NCBI GenBank assembly: GCA_016705695.1
Contig: JADJLA010000012.1
Location: 26,767 to 90,766 of the forward strand
Reading direction: 5' to 3'
DNA length: 64,000 bases
From: Sphingobacteriaceae bacterium
Lineage (GTDB): Bacteria; Bacteroidota; Bacteroidia; B-17B0; Aurantibacillaceae
The translations under genes were made by a program, and so were the position numbers. Shown one piece after another: positions 44,785-53,981 of this stretch. Within the stretch, counting starts at the first letter, position 1. Each line of letters starts with the position of its first letter. Under the pieces are notes generated by a model. The model saw only the letters and a program-made list of their open reading frames with translations, did no database searches and was not told the DNA's origin.

Positions 44785-46035
44785 ATGGCAATAGTAGAAT
44801 TAAAAGTACCAAGTCCGGGCGAATCAATTACAGAAGTAGTGATCGCGCGATGGATAAAACAAAGCGGCGACGTAGTTGAAAAAGACGAAGTGCTTGCGGA
44901 AATAGATTCTGATAAAGCAACATTAACGTTGAATGCAGAAGAATCGGGCAAAATAGAAATATTAGCTGCCGAAGGCGATACTGTAAAAGTAGGTCAAGTG
45001 GTTGTAAAAGTAGACACATCATTTAAGCCTGAGCCAAAGGCAAAAGTGGAGAAGATAGAAGCTAAAAAAGAGGAGAAAAAAGCGGAACCTAAAAAGGAAG
45101 CAGTTGTTGAGAAATCAACTTCAACTTATGCAACCGGTACACCAAGTGTAGCGGCTTCAAAAATAATGGCCGAGAGTGGAATTAATTCAAAGCAATTAAA
45201 TGGAAGCGGTAAAGATGGTCGCATTACAAAGCAAGATGTATTGGCAGCTTTATCAAATGGTTTACCAAATGTACAAAGCGTTTTAAGCAATACATGGAAG
45301 GGCGATCGTATTCAGGAGCGCAACAAAATGTCGAATTTGCGTAAAGTAGTAGCGCGCCGTTTAGTAAGTGTAAAAAATGAAACTGCTATGTTAACTACAT
45401 TCAATGAAGTTGACATGAGCGCCATTTATGATATTAGAGCACGTTATAAAGATAAATTCAAAGAAGTTTATGGAACCAACATCGGCTTCATGAGTTTCTT
45501 TACCAAAGCGGTTTGCGAAGCATTGTACCATTACCCATCAGTAAATGGAATGATAGACGGCGAGGAGATCGTGTTACACAAATATTGCGATATTGGAATT
45601 GCCGTAAGTGCACCAAAAGGATTAATGGTTCCAATATTACGTAATGCGGAACTAATGAGCTTAGCAGAAATTGAAAAAGGAATAAAAGAACTAGCTGTAA
45701 AAGCGCGTGATGGAAAATTAGCAATTCCTGATATGGAAGGCGGAACATTTACTATTACAAATGGAGGAGTATTTGGAAGTATGATGAGTACGCCAATTAT
45801 CAATCCACCGCAAAGCGCCATTTTAGGAATGCACAATGTAATGGAGCGTCCAATGGCTATTAATGGAAAAGTGGAAATTCGCCCGATGATGTACGTAGCT
45901 CTAAGTTACGATCACCGCATTATTGACGGAAGAGAAAGCGTTGGATTTTTAGTAAAAGTAAAAGAGATGCTGGAGAATCCTAACCGCATGATGTTTGGAG
46001 GCAAATTACCTGAGGAGGTATTGTTGGGATTGTAA
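44785..46035 (+). CDS. sucB: 2-oxoglutarate dehydrogenase E2, succinyltransferase
   Basis: A 416-residue dihydrolipoyl succinyltransferase. One lipoyl domain (1-77) with the modified lysine K44 in EIDSDKATL (typical EIETDK is slightly changed), an alanine/lysine/glutamate-rich linker, a peripheral-subunit-binding domain (about 120-155, SVAASKIMAESGIN), and the catalytic acyltransferase domain with the active site SYDHRIIDGRESV near 380. It forms the core of the complex with SucA. A perfect terminator follows. Confidence 0.95.
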   Translation: MAIVELKVPSPGESITEVVIARWIKQSGDVVEKDEVLAEIDSDKATLTLNAEESGKIEILAAEGDTVKVGQVVVKVDTSFKPEPKAKVEKIEAKKEEKKAEPKKEAVVEKSTSTYATGTPSVAASKIMAESGINSKQLNGSGKDGRITKQDVLAALSNGLPNVQSVLSNTWKGDRIQERNKMSNLRKVVARRLVSVKNETAMLTTFNEVDMSAIYDIRARYKDKFKEVYGTNIGFMSFFTKAVCEALYHYPSVNGMIDGEEIVLHKYCDIGIAVSAPKGLMVPILRNAELMSLAEIEKGIKELAVKARDGKLAIPDMEGGTFTITNGGVFGSMMSTPIINPPQSAILGMHNVMERPMAINGKVEIRPMMYVALSYDHRIIDGRESVGFLVKVKEMLENPNRMMFGGKLPEEVLLGL

Positions 46036-46044
46036 TTTTAAAAA

Positions 46045-46083
46045 ACAAAAGGCCCGATCAAAACGATCGGGCCTTTTTTATTT
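46045..46083. terminator. Strong bidirectional terminator between sucB and channel gene
   Basis: 9-base perfect stem ggcccgatc/gatcgggcc with a 5-base loop, A run before and T run after. It serves both convergent genes. Confidence 0.92.
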
Positions 46084-46093
46084 TAGTAAAATG

Positions 46094-47113
46094 CTAGGTC
46101 AATATCTCCTTCAATTTTTTTATCTGATCTGGAGTTCCCAATACAAATATCTTGGCCTCCGGAATAATTTGCGTATCGGCGCTCGGATTGATCACATATT
46201 TCCCATCACCTGTTTTAAAACCAATGATGTTGGCGCCTGATTTATTTCGGATCTCAAGGTCCTTTAAAGTTTTATCCTTTAGATGTTCAGGAATATTACT
46301 AAAAGTGATCTCCTCTAAATTATTATTATCTCCTCCTTGCGCGGTTACATAATCAATAAACTCCATCACATCGGGTTTCATTACCAAACTGGCCATGTGC
46401 GCACCACCCACTTTATCAGGCATGATCACATTATCCGCCCCTGCAATTTTTATTTTTGTATCCGAACCATCATCACTCGCGCGCGAAATGATAGTTAGTT
46501 TTGGGTTCAGATTTCGTGCCGTTAATACAATGAACATATTATCGGCATCAACAGGAAGAGTTGTAATGAGTGCTTTGGCTCTTAATATCCCTGCTTTTAT
46601 TAAGGTTTCATCTTGTGTAGAATCTCCACTGATCACAAGATCTTTGAATCGATGATTGAGCGTTTCAGTTAGCTCAGGATTTTTTTCTATCACAACAAAG
46701 CGCTTATCATGTTTTTTTAAAACCTGCGCCGCTTGTCTTCCATTACGACCATAGCCGCAAATGATCACATGGTCGGTTAATTTTTCTATTGCTGAGTTCA
46801 ACTTTTGTTGTTTAAAAAGGTTATTAAATTCGCCATCCACAACAAAACGGGTGATGGCCGATACGGCATAAGCAAATGTACCAAAACTGGTGATAATTAA
46901 AAAACTGGTAAATATCCTTCCTGCGTCGCTTAAAGGGGCCACTTCGCCATAACCAACCGTTGCAACGGTAATAATGGTCATGTAAAATGCATCTAAAAAT
47001 CTGTAATTCTCAATAAGTATATAGCCAACAGTACCAATAACGATGAGTACCCACATCACAAGAAATGGAAGAACGAACTGTGCGAAAGGTCTTATTTTAT
47101 CGTAGAGCCGCAT
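46094..47113 (-). CDS. Potassium channel with RCK (TrkA-N/TrkA-C) domain
   Basis: A 339-residue ligand-gated two-TM potassium channel. Helix 1 (VLPFLVMWVLIVIGTVGYIL), the pore with selectivity filter TVATVGYGEV at about 52-61, helix 2 (FTSFLIITSFGTFAYAV), then a cytoplasmic RCK domain with the nucleotide-binding HVIICGYGRNGRQAAQVL at about 112 and a TrkA-C domain from about 245. Typical of MthK/GsuK-like channels gated by calcium or nucleotides; the ligand is not predictable. It is divergent from rimO with 70 bases between. Confidence 0.9.
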   Translation of the reverse strand: MRLYDKIRPFAQFVLPFLVMWVLIVIGTVGYILIENYRFLDAFYMTIITVATVGYGEVAPLSDAGRIFTSFLIITSFGTFAYAVSAITRFVVDGEFNNLFKQQKLNSAIEKLTDHVIICGYGRNGRQAAQVLKKHDKRFVVIEKNPELTETLNHRFKDLVISGDSTQDETLIKAGILRAKALITTLPVDADNMFIVLTARNLNPKLTIISRASDDGSDTKIKIAGADNVIMPDKVGGAHMASLVMKPDVMEFIDYVTAQGGDNNNLEEITFSNIPEHLKDKTLKDLEIRNKSGANIIGFKTGDGKYVINPSADTQIIPEAKIFVLGTPDQIKKLKEILT

Positions 47114-47157
47114 GTGTTTTTAAGCAAAATGAGAACCGAAAATAGCTGCTAAAATGC

Positions 47158-47165
47158 TATATTTG
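47158..47165 (+). promoter_or_regulatory. -7 element for rimO
   Basis: TATATTTG 18 bases before the GTG start of rimO; -33 part not recognisable. Confidence 0.4.
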
Positions 47166-47183
47166 TAAATATAAGAAGAACTG

Positions 47184-48500
47184 GTGAAAACTAAAACCCT
47201 AAAGAAGAATAAAGTTAATGTTGTTACCCTCGGATGCAGCAAGAATTTGGTTGACAGCGAGGTATTGATGGGCCAGTTAAAGGCCAATAAATTTGATGTA
47301 GAACATGAGAGTGAGGAGGATGACCATAATATTGTGATCATAAATACCTGCGGATTTGTAGATAACGCCAAACAAGAAAGTATTGATACTATTTTACGTT
47401 ACGTTGCGGCAAAAAAAGAGGGCTCGGTAGAAAAAGTTTATGTTACCGGGTGTTTAAGTGAACGTTATAAAGGAGATCTTGAAAAAGAAATACCTGATGT
47501 GGATGCATACTTCGGAACACGTGAACTCCCACGCTTATTAAAAACATTAAAAGCAAATTATAAACATGAATTGGTTGGAGAGCGCTTGCTTACAACGCCA
47601 AATCATTATGCTTATTTTAAAATTAGCGAAGGATGTGATAGACCTTGTAGTTTTTGTGCGATTCCTTTGATGCGTGGTGCACATGCTTCTGTTCCAATTG
47701 AAGAATTAATTAAGCGCGCCAAAACTTTGGCATCAAAAGGAACCAAGGAATTACTGCTCATCGCACAAGATCTTACGTATTACGGTTTGGATATTTACAA
47801 GAAACGCGAATTGGCTAATGTGTTGGATCAATTAAGTGATGTACAAGGAATAGAGTGGATCAGATTACATTATGCTTTCCCAAGTGGCTTCCCTATGGAA
47901 GTATTGGATGTAATGAAGAAGAGAAGTAATGTGTGTAATTATTTGGACATGCCTTTGCAGCACATCAGTGATAATATGTTAAAGAGTATGCGCCGCGGTA
48001 TTACCAAACAAAAAACAATTGATATTGTAAATGAGATCAGAGATAAAGTTCCGGGCATTGCATTACGTACTACTTTAATTGCAGGATATCCCGGCGAAAC
48101 CAAACAAGATCACGAGGAGATGCTAAAGTGGGTGGAGGAAACAAAGTTTGATCGTTTAGGGATCTTTACCTATTCGCACGAAGAAAATACACATGCTTTT
48201 AATTTAAAGGATGATGTAAGTGAAAAAGAGAAGAAGCGCAGAGCTGATGAGGTAATGAAAATTCAACAAGAGATCTCTTTTCAAAATAATCAAGCCAAGA
48301 TTGGAAAGACCTTCAAAGTTTTAGTGGATAGAAAAGAAAGTGAGTTTTATGTTGGACGAACGGAATTTGATAGCCCTGATGTAGACAATGAAGTTCTAAT
48401 TAAAGCAGATAACTCAAATTATATTTCCGTTGGCTCATTTGTGAATGTAAAAATAAATGATGCGAGCGATTTTGATCTTTATGCAGAAGTTGTGGCTTGA
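47184..48500 (+). CDS. rimO: Ribosomal protein uS12 methylthiotransferase RimO
   Basis: A 438-residue radical-SAM methylthiotransferase that modifies an aspartate of ribosomal protein S12. The N-terminal cluster domain has cysteines in VVTLGCSKNLVDSEV, INTCGFVDNAK and VTGCLSERY. The radical SAM motif is CDRPCSFCAIPLMRG at about 152-166 (CxxxCxxC), and the C-terminal TRAM domain begins about 375. The sequence GCSKNLVDSE and TRAM length distinguish RimO from MiaB. The start is GTG at 47184; no in-frame ATG lies upstream. Confidence 0.93.
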   Translation: MKTKTLKKNKVNVVTLGCSKNLVDSEVLMGQLKANKFDVEHESEEDDHNIVIINTCGFVDNAKQESIDTILRYVAAKKEGSVEKVYVTGCLSERYKGDLEKEIPDVDAYFGTRELPRLLKTLKANYKHELVGERLLTTPNHYAYFKISEGCDRPCSFCAIPLMRGAHASVPIEELIKRAKTLASKGTKELLLIAQDLTYYGLDIYKKRELANVLDQLSDVQGIEWIRLHYAFPSGFPMEVLDVMKKRSNVCNYLDMPLQHISDNMLKSMRRGITKQKTIDIVNEIRDKVPGIALRTTLIAGYPGETKQDHEEMLKWVEETKFDRLGIFTYSHEENTHAFNLKDDVSEKEKKRRADEVMKIQQEISFQNNQAKIGKTFKVLVDRKESEFYVGRTEFDSPDVDNEVLIKADNSNYISVGSFVNVKINDASDFDLYAEVVA

Positions 48501-48511
48501 TCAAGCTTTTT

Positions 48512-49309
48512 TCAAACTCTTCTTTTAAAGGCAATAATGCCACATAAAAAAAAGAAAGCAGGCAAAGCAAAAATTAAGGCTTTTGTAAAGTAATGAAAGG
48601 CTCGCATTTTTTTTGCCGGAAAATTATTTGGTTCCCCGTATTCCACATTTTCAAGCATATCTTTAAGTTCAGGTGTAGGTATTTTGTTTTCGTATACTAA
48701 ATATAACGAATCCTTATTATGTAAATAGTATTCCATGCTTTCTTGAGGGTGACTGATCTTGTTCCAGTTAGGCTCTAAATTCACATCGTACGTATGCCAT
48801 GAATTGTTATAGAAAACTTCACAGAAGAAGTGTCCGTTTCCGTTATTCGAAGCAATTCCAACCTTTCGGGTTTTAATATTTTTCGCTTTTAGTAATTCCA
48901 TAAAAACAGTTGTTTGCTGACTACATAGCCCTTTTGGACGTTTTAAAATGTCGTCAGGAATAACAATTGCATAAAAATGCGACCAAACATATTTTCCAAG
49001 AAGATTCGCGATCCAATTTTCAGAAAACATATAATTGGCAGTTCCATGATAAAACCGTTCTTTAATGAAGTTGGATGCAGCTTCAACATATAGTAATGTA
49101 TCAAATTTAGCGGAGTTCTCTGATTGCGATAAGCTATCAATATACTTAATGGAAGCTTGAAGATCTGTACAGTAATTTAAACCACCGTTATAACTTTCGT
49201 TAGTGGGCGGTAGAAATTTACTTTTATCGCTGTTGGTGTAAAAAAGAGGAAGTGTAAAAATAGCTCCAAGAACGAAGTAAATTAAACTTCTGTTTATTTT
49301 TTTCATCAT
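48512..49309 (-). CDS. Transglutaminase-like membrane-anchored protein of the polysaccharide operon
   Basis: A 265-residue protein with an N-terminal signal anchor (SLIYFVLGAIFTLPLFY) and a C-terminal membrane helix (ALIFALPAFFFLCGIIAF). The central part has a transglutaminase-like triad: cysteine in KGLCSQQTTVFMELL, histidine in NSWHTYDV and aspartate in the same stretch (THYDV-like order C-H-D). It is the last gene of the minus-strand polysaccharide operon and overlaps the flavoprotein gene by 4 bases (ATGA). Such domains act as cysteine proteases or acyltransferases; role unknown. Confidence 0.65.
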   Translation of the reverse strand: MMKKINRSLIYFVLGAIFTLPLFYTNSDKSKFLPPTNESYNGGLNYCTDLQASIKYIDSLSQSENSAKFDTLLYVEAASNFIKERFYHGTANYMFSENWIANLLGKYVWSHFYAIVIPDDILKRPKGLCSQQTTVFMELLKAKNIKTRKVGIASNNGNGHFFCEVFYNNSWHTYDVNLEPNWNKISHPQESMEYYLHNKDSLYLVYENKIPTPELKDMLENVEYGEPNNFPAKKMRAFHYFTKALIFALPAFFFLCGIIAFKRRV

Positions 49310-50562
49310 ATAGTAGCCCTTATCAATTTTTTAGAAAGATCAAACGCTTCAATGATATTATCTTCTATAGAACAATATTTCCAACCCCCGTATCTGCCAA
49401 TGGAATAGATGCCGAGTTTATGAAGTGTTTTTTGTTTGGTTAAGAATATTTTTTGTGACGCTTTATTAATATGAACGTAGGCAGGATCCATAACCACATG
49501 ATGGCTAGCAATTAATTTTTGATCGGTAATGATAGACGCTTTTTTTAGATCATTCAATACTCTTGATAATTCTTTATCCACATTAACTTTTTCGTTAGTT
49601 CGCATTCCGATCTCAACATACAAACTCATTCTGTTCTTTTGGATGATATTATCGTAATAACCGATACGGTAGAATCTGTACTTTTTATTAGGGAAATAAA
49701 CCCAATGGTGTTCAGAATTACCTTTAGAATCGAAACCTAAATTAAAGACAAGAACTTTGTTAGAACTAAAATCCTTTTTAGTGAAAGGCATGCTTGTAAA
49801 AGACAATAGCTTTGGGAACGGAACGCTGGAAATTAAACGCTTGTATTTAATGGTGCGTTTGTTGGTATAGGCAGTTTTAGTTTTTGGATCAATTTTGATC
49901 ACCGATTCATTCAGAAGAATACGCTCGCTTTTAAGGTCTTTTAAAAGCGCATGAATGTATTGCATCGCCCCATTTTTAGGGTAAGTAAAAGTGGTATTAT
50001 AAGAAGTGTTGTTTGGATTAGCAGAGTGTTTCAAAATTTCTTTCAAACTTGCCTGCGGAAAGAACCGCCCCATAGCGTTTTGATCGAGTGTGTCCAGGTC
50101 GCAGGCGTAAAGTTTTTCGTTGTAGGGGATTAGAAATTTTTCGGAAATAGACCGGCCATAATTATTATAAACCATTTCTTTGAACGACCTAGGCTTTGTT
50201 TTTTTTATCTTGTACAGATCGTTCAAACAGTCCTGGTATTCGCTTTTAGGCAACTGATGAATATTTTTTTGAAAAGGAAAATCAATGTAGTTGTGTTTAT
50301 AATGTATCACTGAGTTCTTGAGCACATTAACTACGGCACTCTTATCCATCCGCTTTAATAAAAATGTTTTGATCTTGTTATTTTGAAAATGAAAAAAATG
50401 ACCCGAGTAATCCCAAACAAAACCTTGCTTTTTTATGGTCTTACAATATCCACCGGCTTCAGGATCTTTTTCAACGATCAGATAATTTTTTGTCTTCACC
50501 TTGTTGGCAAACGACAAACCACTTACGCCAGCACCAATGATCAAATAATCTACCTCTTTCAT
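49306..50562 (-). CDS. FAD-dependent oxidoreductase, UDP-galactopyranose-mutase-like
   Basis: A 418-residue flavoprotein. The N-terminal FAD-binding motif is DYLIIGAGVSGLSFA, followed by VEKDPEAGGYCKTI and DYSGHFFHF, which parallels the GG-N-C and H-FH motifs of UDP-galactopyranose mutases. Middle and C-terminal parts are less typical, with a late IGRYGGWKYCSIEDNI. The adjacent GT2 is galactofuranosyltransferase-like, so a role in making a sugar nucleotide (possibly UDP-Galf) is plausible but not proven. I take the ATG at 50562, one base beyond the upstream gene's stop; an ATG six codons earlier would overlap it. Confidence 0.65.
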   Translation of the reverse strand: MKEVDYLIIGAGVSGLSFANKVKTKNYLIVEKDPEAGGYCKTIKKQGFVWDYSGHFFHFQNNKIKTFLLKRMDKSAVVNVLKNSVIHYKHNYIDFPFQKNIHQLPKSEYQDCLNDLYKIKKTKPRSFKEMVYNNYGRSISEKFLIPYNEKLYACDLDTLDQNAMGRFFPQASLKEILKHSANPNNTSYNTTFTYPKNGAMQYIHALLKDLKSERILLNESVIKIDPKTKTAYTNKRTIKYKRLISSVPFPKLLSFTSMPFTKKDFSSNKVLVFNLGFDSKGNSEHHWVYFPNKKYRFYRIGYYDNIIQKNRMSLYVEIGMRTNEKVNVDKELSRVLNDLKKASIITDQKLIASHHVVMDPAYVHINKASQKIFLTKQKTLHKLGIYSIGRYGGWKYCSIEDNIIEAFDLSKKLIRATI

Positions 50563-50563
50563 A

Positions 50564-51502
50564 TCAAAGCTTGACCTCATTTTTTTTTATTAAACCTTGC
50601 ATCACTCCCATAATTCCGTTCTTTAAAATACTTAATTTTTGTTTTTCATGAGTTAAATGATGAAATATAATGATAAAACTTATCATCAGGGTTTTTAAAA
50701 GTTGGCCAAATTTAAAATAGATCCGTGTTATATAAATACTATTTCTTATGTAATAGTATAATTTCCAAGGTGGTAATACGTTAAAGTCCATCTTCCTATT
50801 AAAAAAGGAAAGTTGAATATTTTTGCCCTGCGGATGATACACAACCGCTTTTTGTACCAAACATATGCGAATGTTGTTAGTCCATGCTCTTAAACAAAAT
50901 TCAACATCATCGTTAGTAATAAAAAGACCTTTATCGGGTAGTCCATTTATTTTTATGACCGAGCGATGCATGAACATGCCCAATAGGGCAACGGACGCCG
51001 TTTCATATGTTGCTTCTTCAGAAATTAAGCGTTGCTTTTCCTCCGTACTGAACTCTGATATTTTTTTTGTTAATGAATCGTATTTGCCATTGATAGGCCA
51101 AAAATGTTTTGATGATTCATCTTTTGCATCAGAAGGCAGGATCTTTGGACCTAAAATAGTTGCTTTATCGTGTTTGTTGTGCTCATTAAAAAGTATTTCT
51201 AAACAATCTTCTTTGGGCGCTCCATCATCGTCTAAACAAAACATATAGTCAAAATTATTTTCGTAAGCATAGTCAAGTGCTTTTGAAAAACCTCCAGCGC
51301 CTCCTAAGTTCTCTTTTGACCGAATAAGTGTTACATCAGGATATTGCGAAGACACACTTTCAAGGGTGCCATCGGTTGAGCCGTTATCGAAAACAATAAT
51401 AGAGATATTTTTATAGGTCGACCTGTTTACCGCAACGATATTTTTTAAAACAAATTCTTTGCGGTTGTAGGAAACAATTAATACGGCTATTTTAGGATCC
51501 AT
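50564..51502 (-). CDS. Glycosyltransferase family 2, GlfT2-like
   Basis: A 312-residue GT-A glycosyltransferase. VLIVSYNRKEFVLKNI and VFDNGSTDGTLE are the N-terminal nucleotide-sugar motifs; the catalytic metal site is FCLDDDGAP at about 90-100, and ITNDDVEFCLRAW gives the later acidic motif. The DDDGAP form is typical of the rhamnosyl/galactofuranosyl subgroup. The C-terminal 70 residues include amphipathic or membrane-associated segments. It overlaps the preceding GT4 gene by 11 bases. Confidence 0.8.
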   Translation of the reverse strand: MDPKIAVLIVSYNRKEFVLKNIVAVNRSTYKNISIIVFDNGSTDGTLESVSSQYPDVTLIRSKENLGGAGGFSKALDYAYENNFDYMFCLDDDGAPKEDCLEILFNEHNKHDKATILGPKILPSDAKDESSKHFWPINGKYDSLTKKISEFSTEEKQRLISEEATYETASVALLGMFMHRSVIKINGLPDKGLFITNDDVEFCLRAWTNNIRICLVQKAVVYHPQGKNIQLSFFNRKMDFNVLPPWKLYYYIRNSIYITRIYFKFGQLLKTLMISFIIIFHHLTHEKQKLSILKNGIMGVMQGLIKKNEVKL

Positions 51503-52601
51503 AAACCTCCTCGTATTTTGCGATCATTTTTATGAATGTAAAATTCTCATGGTAACGTTTAACCCCTTTTGCAATTCTTTCTTTGGACCCCTCAAGATCA
51601 TTGGCCCATTGTGTGAACTTATTATACAGATCGGTTATGGAAATGGGATCAAAAAAGTAAGCAATATCTTTTCCGGCGATCTCGTACACCGAAGGAATAT
51701 CAGATGCAAAGATAGGCACTCCGAGCGACATGGCTTCAAGTACGGCAAATCCAAATGATTCGCCAAGGCTAGGATGTAAGAATGCATCCGAATTTTTTAA
51801 GATATCACCAATATCATTTCTAAAACCAAGGAACAACACATGGTCTTGGATCATTTCCGTTTTACAAATGTTCAAGAGTTTAGTATGGTAAGCAGTATTA
51901 AGTCCATCACCGCAGATCAAGAGGGCTGCTTTTTTATTCTCTTTTTTCAATTTGGAAATGAGATGAAGAACAACTTCTAGATTTTTTTCCGGAAACAATC
52001 TTGAAACACAAGTGAGGATCAACGAATCTGGCGCAACCGCAAATTCCTTCCTTAGCCATTCTTTATTTTTGGTCGAATCAGTGACCAATGGATCAATTCC
52101 ATTAAGTATAACATTGATCTTTTTTTCATCCACATGCTCGTGATCGATCATCACTTTTTTTGTCCATTCCGAAACAGCTATCATTACATCACAATGTCGC
52201 GCGGTCCATCCATCCAAATAAGAATGGAACTTTTTATTTTTGATGATGTGGTAATCTGCATGATGGCGAGTAACAACTATTTTTTTTGTTCCCGCAAGTT
52301 TAGCGGCAAATATCCCAAATAAACTAGGATAGAACGTATGAAGGTGAAGAATATCTGTGTTGTTCTTTTTAAGGAGACGATATAATTTTAAGAACCGAAA
52401 GAGGTATTGATAGTTTTTTGTGATCGGTATATTGAAATTAGGAATATGCAGTTTATTAAGTTCTTCATTCAAAGGTCCCAGTTCATCAAAACATCCAATG
52501 ATAAGATTGTATTTATCTTTATCATATAGTTTGGCGATCGAGATCAGATAAAGGCTCAATGCATTAGAACTTGTGACATGTATGATGTTTTTTTTCTGCA
52601 C
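51492..52601 (-). CDS. Glycosyltransferase family 4
   Basis: A 369-residue GT-B enzyme. The N-terminal domain has DILHLHTFYPSLFGIFAAKL and VTRHHADYH; the donor-binding C-terminal domain has SRLFPEKNLEVVL, LLICGDGLN and the E-x7-E motif within HPSLGESFGFAVLEAM. It would add a sugar to the lipid-linked repeat unit at the inner membrane face. Third gene of the operon in the direction of transcription, 6 bases after the flippase stop. Confidence 0.88.
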   Translation of the reverse strand: MQKKNIIHVTSSNALSLYLISIAKLYDKDKYNLIIGCFDELGPLNEELNKLHIPNFNIPITKNYQYLFRFLKLYRLLKKNNTDILHLHTFYPSLFGIFAAKLAGTKKIVVTRHHADYHIIKNKKFHSYLDGWTARHCDVMIAVSEWTKKVMIDHEHVDEKKINVILNGIDPLVTDSTKNKEWLRKEFAVAPDSLILTCVSRLFPEKNLEVVLHLISKLKKENKKAALLICGDGLNTAYHTKLLNICKTEMIQDHVLFLGFRNDIGDILKNSDAFLHPSLGESFGFAVLEAMSLGVPIFASDIPSVYEIAGKDIAYFFDPISITDLYNKFTQWANDLEGSKERIAKGVKRYHENFTFIKMIAKYEEVYGS

Positions 52602-52607
52602 CGATCT

Positions 52608-53981
52608 TTAGGTATTGTATAAATATAAGAAGGTTAAACCAATGCAAACCAATCCTGTGATGAATGAAAGCTTGTGTCGTATTCCTGTGTCAAAGTCAAA
52701 ATCGTAATTCGCTTTTTTTATGAGCAAATAAGTTATCGCGATCTGAACGGATCTTGAGCAAATAAGAGCTGCGGGAACAGAAAATAATCCCATATTGTTC
52801 TTTAATAAAAGAAATACAACCAAAAACACTAACATCGCTATTCCAATTATAAACGAAAGTAGAACACTTTTTTTATAATAGAAAAGAGGCGCGGCATAAA
52901 CCGTAAAATATAATCTAAGAATAAAAGAGAAAGCGATCAGTGGTACATACTTTACCGAAGCAAGATAGGATTCGCCCGCGAAAATGTAGATCAATGGATA
53001 ACACAAAAGTGAAAGCAGGATCACGCAGGCACAAATGATAATGAACATGTTTTTTCTAAGGCCAATGATAGCCGGTACCGATCTTTCCTTTTCTGCTTTT
53101 GATTCGTTGAGGGCGCTAAATATTTTAGGATTGTAGGTTTGCATCAATGAATTTACCACCACATTGATCAAAAAAGCGATCACAAAGGCGATGTTATAAA
53201 TGGCTAGATCTTTTAAAGTGAAGATCTTTTCGATCATGAATCGGTCGAACGAATCGTAGATGGCCCCAATGGCTGAATAGGGGATGAAGGGAAGTCCGAA
53301 CAGCATTAACTTAGTAAAGAGTTTAACACTAAATTTCTGAAAGAAAAAACGATAATTTATGGTAGCCACTCCAAGAGCTAACAATAACATACCCAAAAGT
53401 CTTCCATAAATACAACCCTCTGCATCTTTAGAAATAAATAGGATCCCCGATAAGGAGGATATACTCATGATCACAAAAAGTAAAACAGAATAAACAATGA
53501 ACTTATTAAGGTTTTGATTGTCTCTGTGATAGTTAATGAAAGTGACCACAATGACTGTAAATAAAGTGGTACCAATAATTGCCATGTAAATGGTGTCAGG
53601 AATATCGTGGTTTAAGAACGACTTTATGAAAAATACTGCACAACACGCTAGAAAAGAAAAGAAGAGCATGAATTGAAAAGCGCTGGCAAACATTTCTTTG
53701 AGAACCCTATCATTTCTTTTGAATTCAAAATAATAGCGCGACACCGACGCATCGATCCCAAGAATAACAATAAGCGCGGCATAACCTTGAAGGATATTGA
53801 AATAAGACAATTCACCATATTCTTCCTGCGAAAGAAAGCGAGTGTAAAATGGAGTAAGAATAAAACCGGATAATATGGGTAAGAGCCCAAAGAAGGAATA
53901 CGTGACCACTTTTTTTATGGCGTCATCGGATAAATAGGTTTTTATGCGAAGAAAAAGATCCTTGGCGGTTGCGTTACTCAT
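52608..53981 (-). CDS. Wzx-type oligosaccharide flippase
   Basis: A 457-residue polytopic membrane protein with about 12-14 hydrophobic segments. The N-terminal FFGLLPILSGFILTPFYTRFLSQEEYGELSYF is characteristic of polysaccharide flippases (the Wzx/MATE superfamily), as is FDRFMIEKIFTLKDLAIY in the middle. It would move the lipid-linked oligosaccharide across the inner membrane. It overlaps the preceding gene by 8 bases. Confidence 0.88.
   Translation of the reverse strand: MSNATAKDLFLRIKTYLSDDAIKKVVTYSFFGLLPILSGFILTPFYTRFLSQEEYGELSYFNILQGYAALIVILGIDASVSRYYFEFKRNDRVLKEMFASAFQFMLFFSFLACCAVFFIKSFLNHDIPDTIYMAIIGTTLFTVIVVTFINYHRDNQNLNKFIVYSVLLFVIMSISSLSGILFISKDAEGCIYGRLLGMLLLALGVATINYRFFFQKFSVKLFTKLMLFGLPFIPYSAIGAIYDSFDRFMIEKIFTLKDLAIYNIAFVIAFLINVVVNSLMQTYNPKIFSALNESKAEKERSVPAIIGLRKNMFIIICACVILLSLLCYPLIYIFAGESYLASVKYVPLIAFSFILRLYFTVYAAPLFYYKKSVLLSFIIGIAMLVFLVVFLLLKNNMGLFSVPAALICSRSVQIAITYLLIKKANYDFDFDTGIRHKLSFITGLVCIGLTFLYLYNT

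Noticed and set aside
48494..48512. gcttgatcaagc followed by T run as rimO terminator
   Set aside because: The palindrome has no loop and overlaps the rimO stop codon, so a stable terminator hairpin is unlikely.
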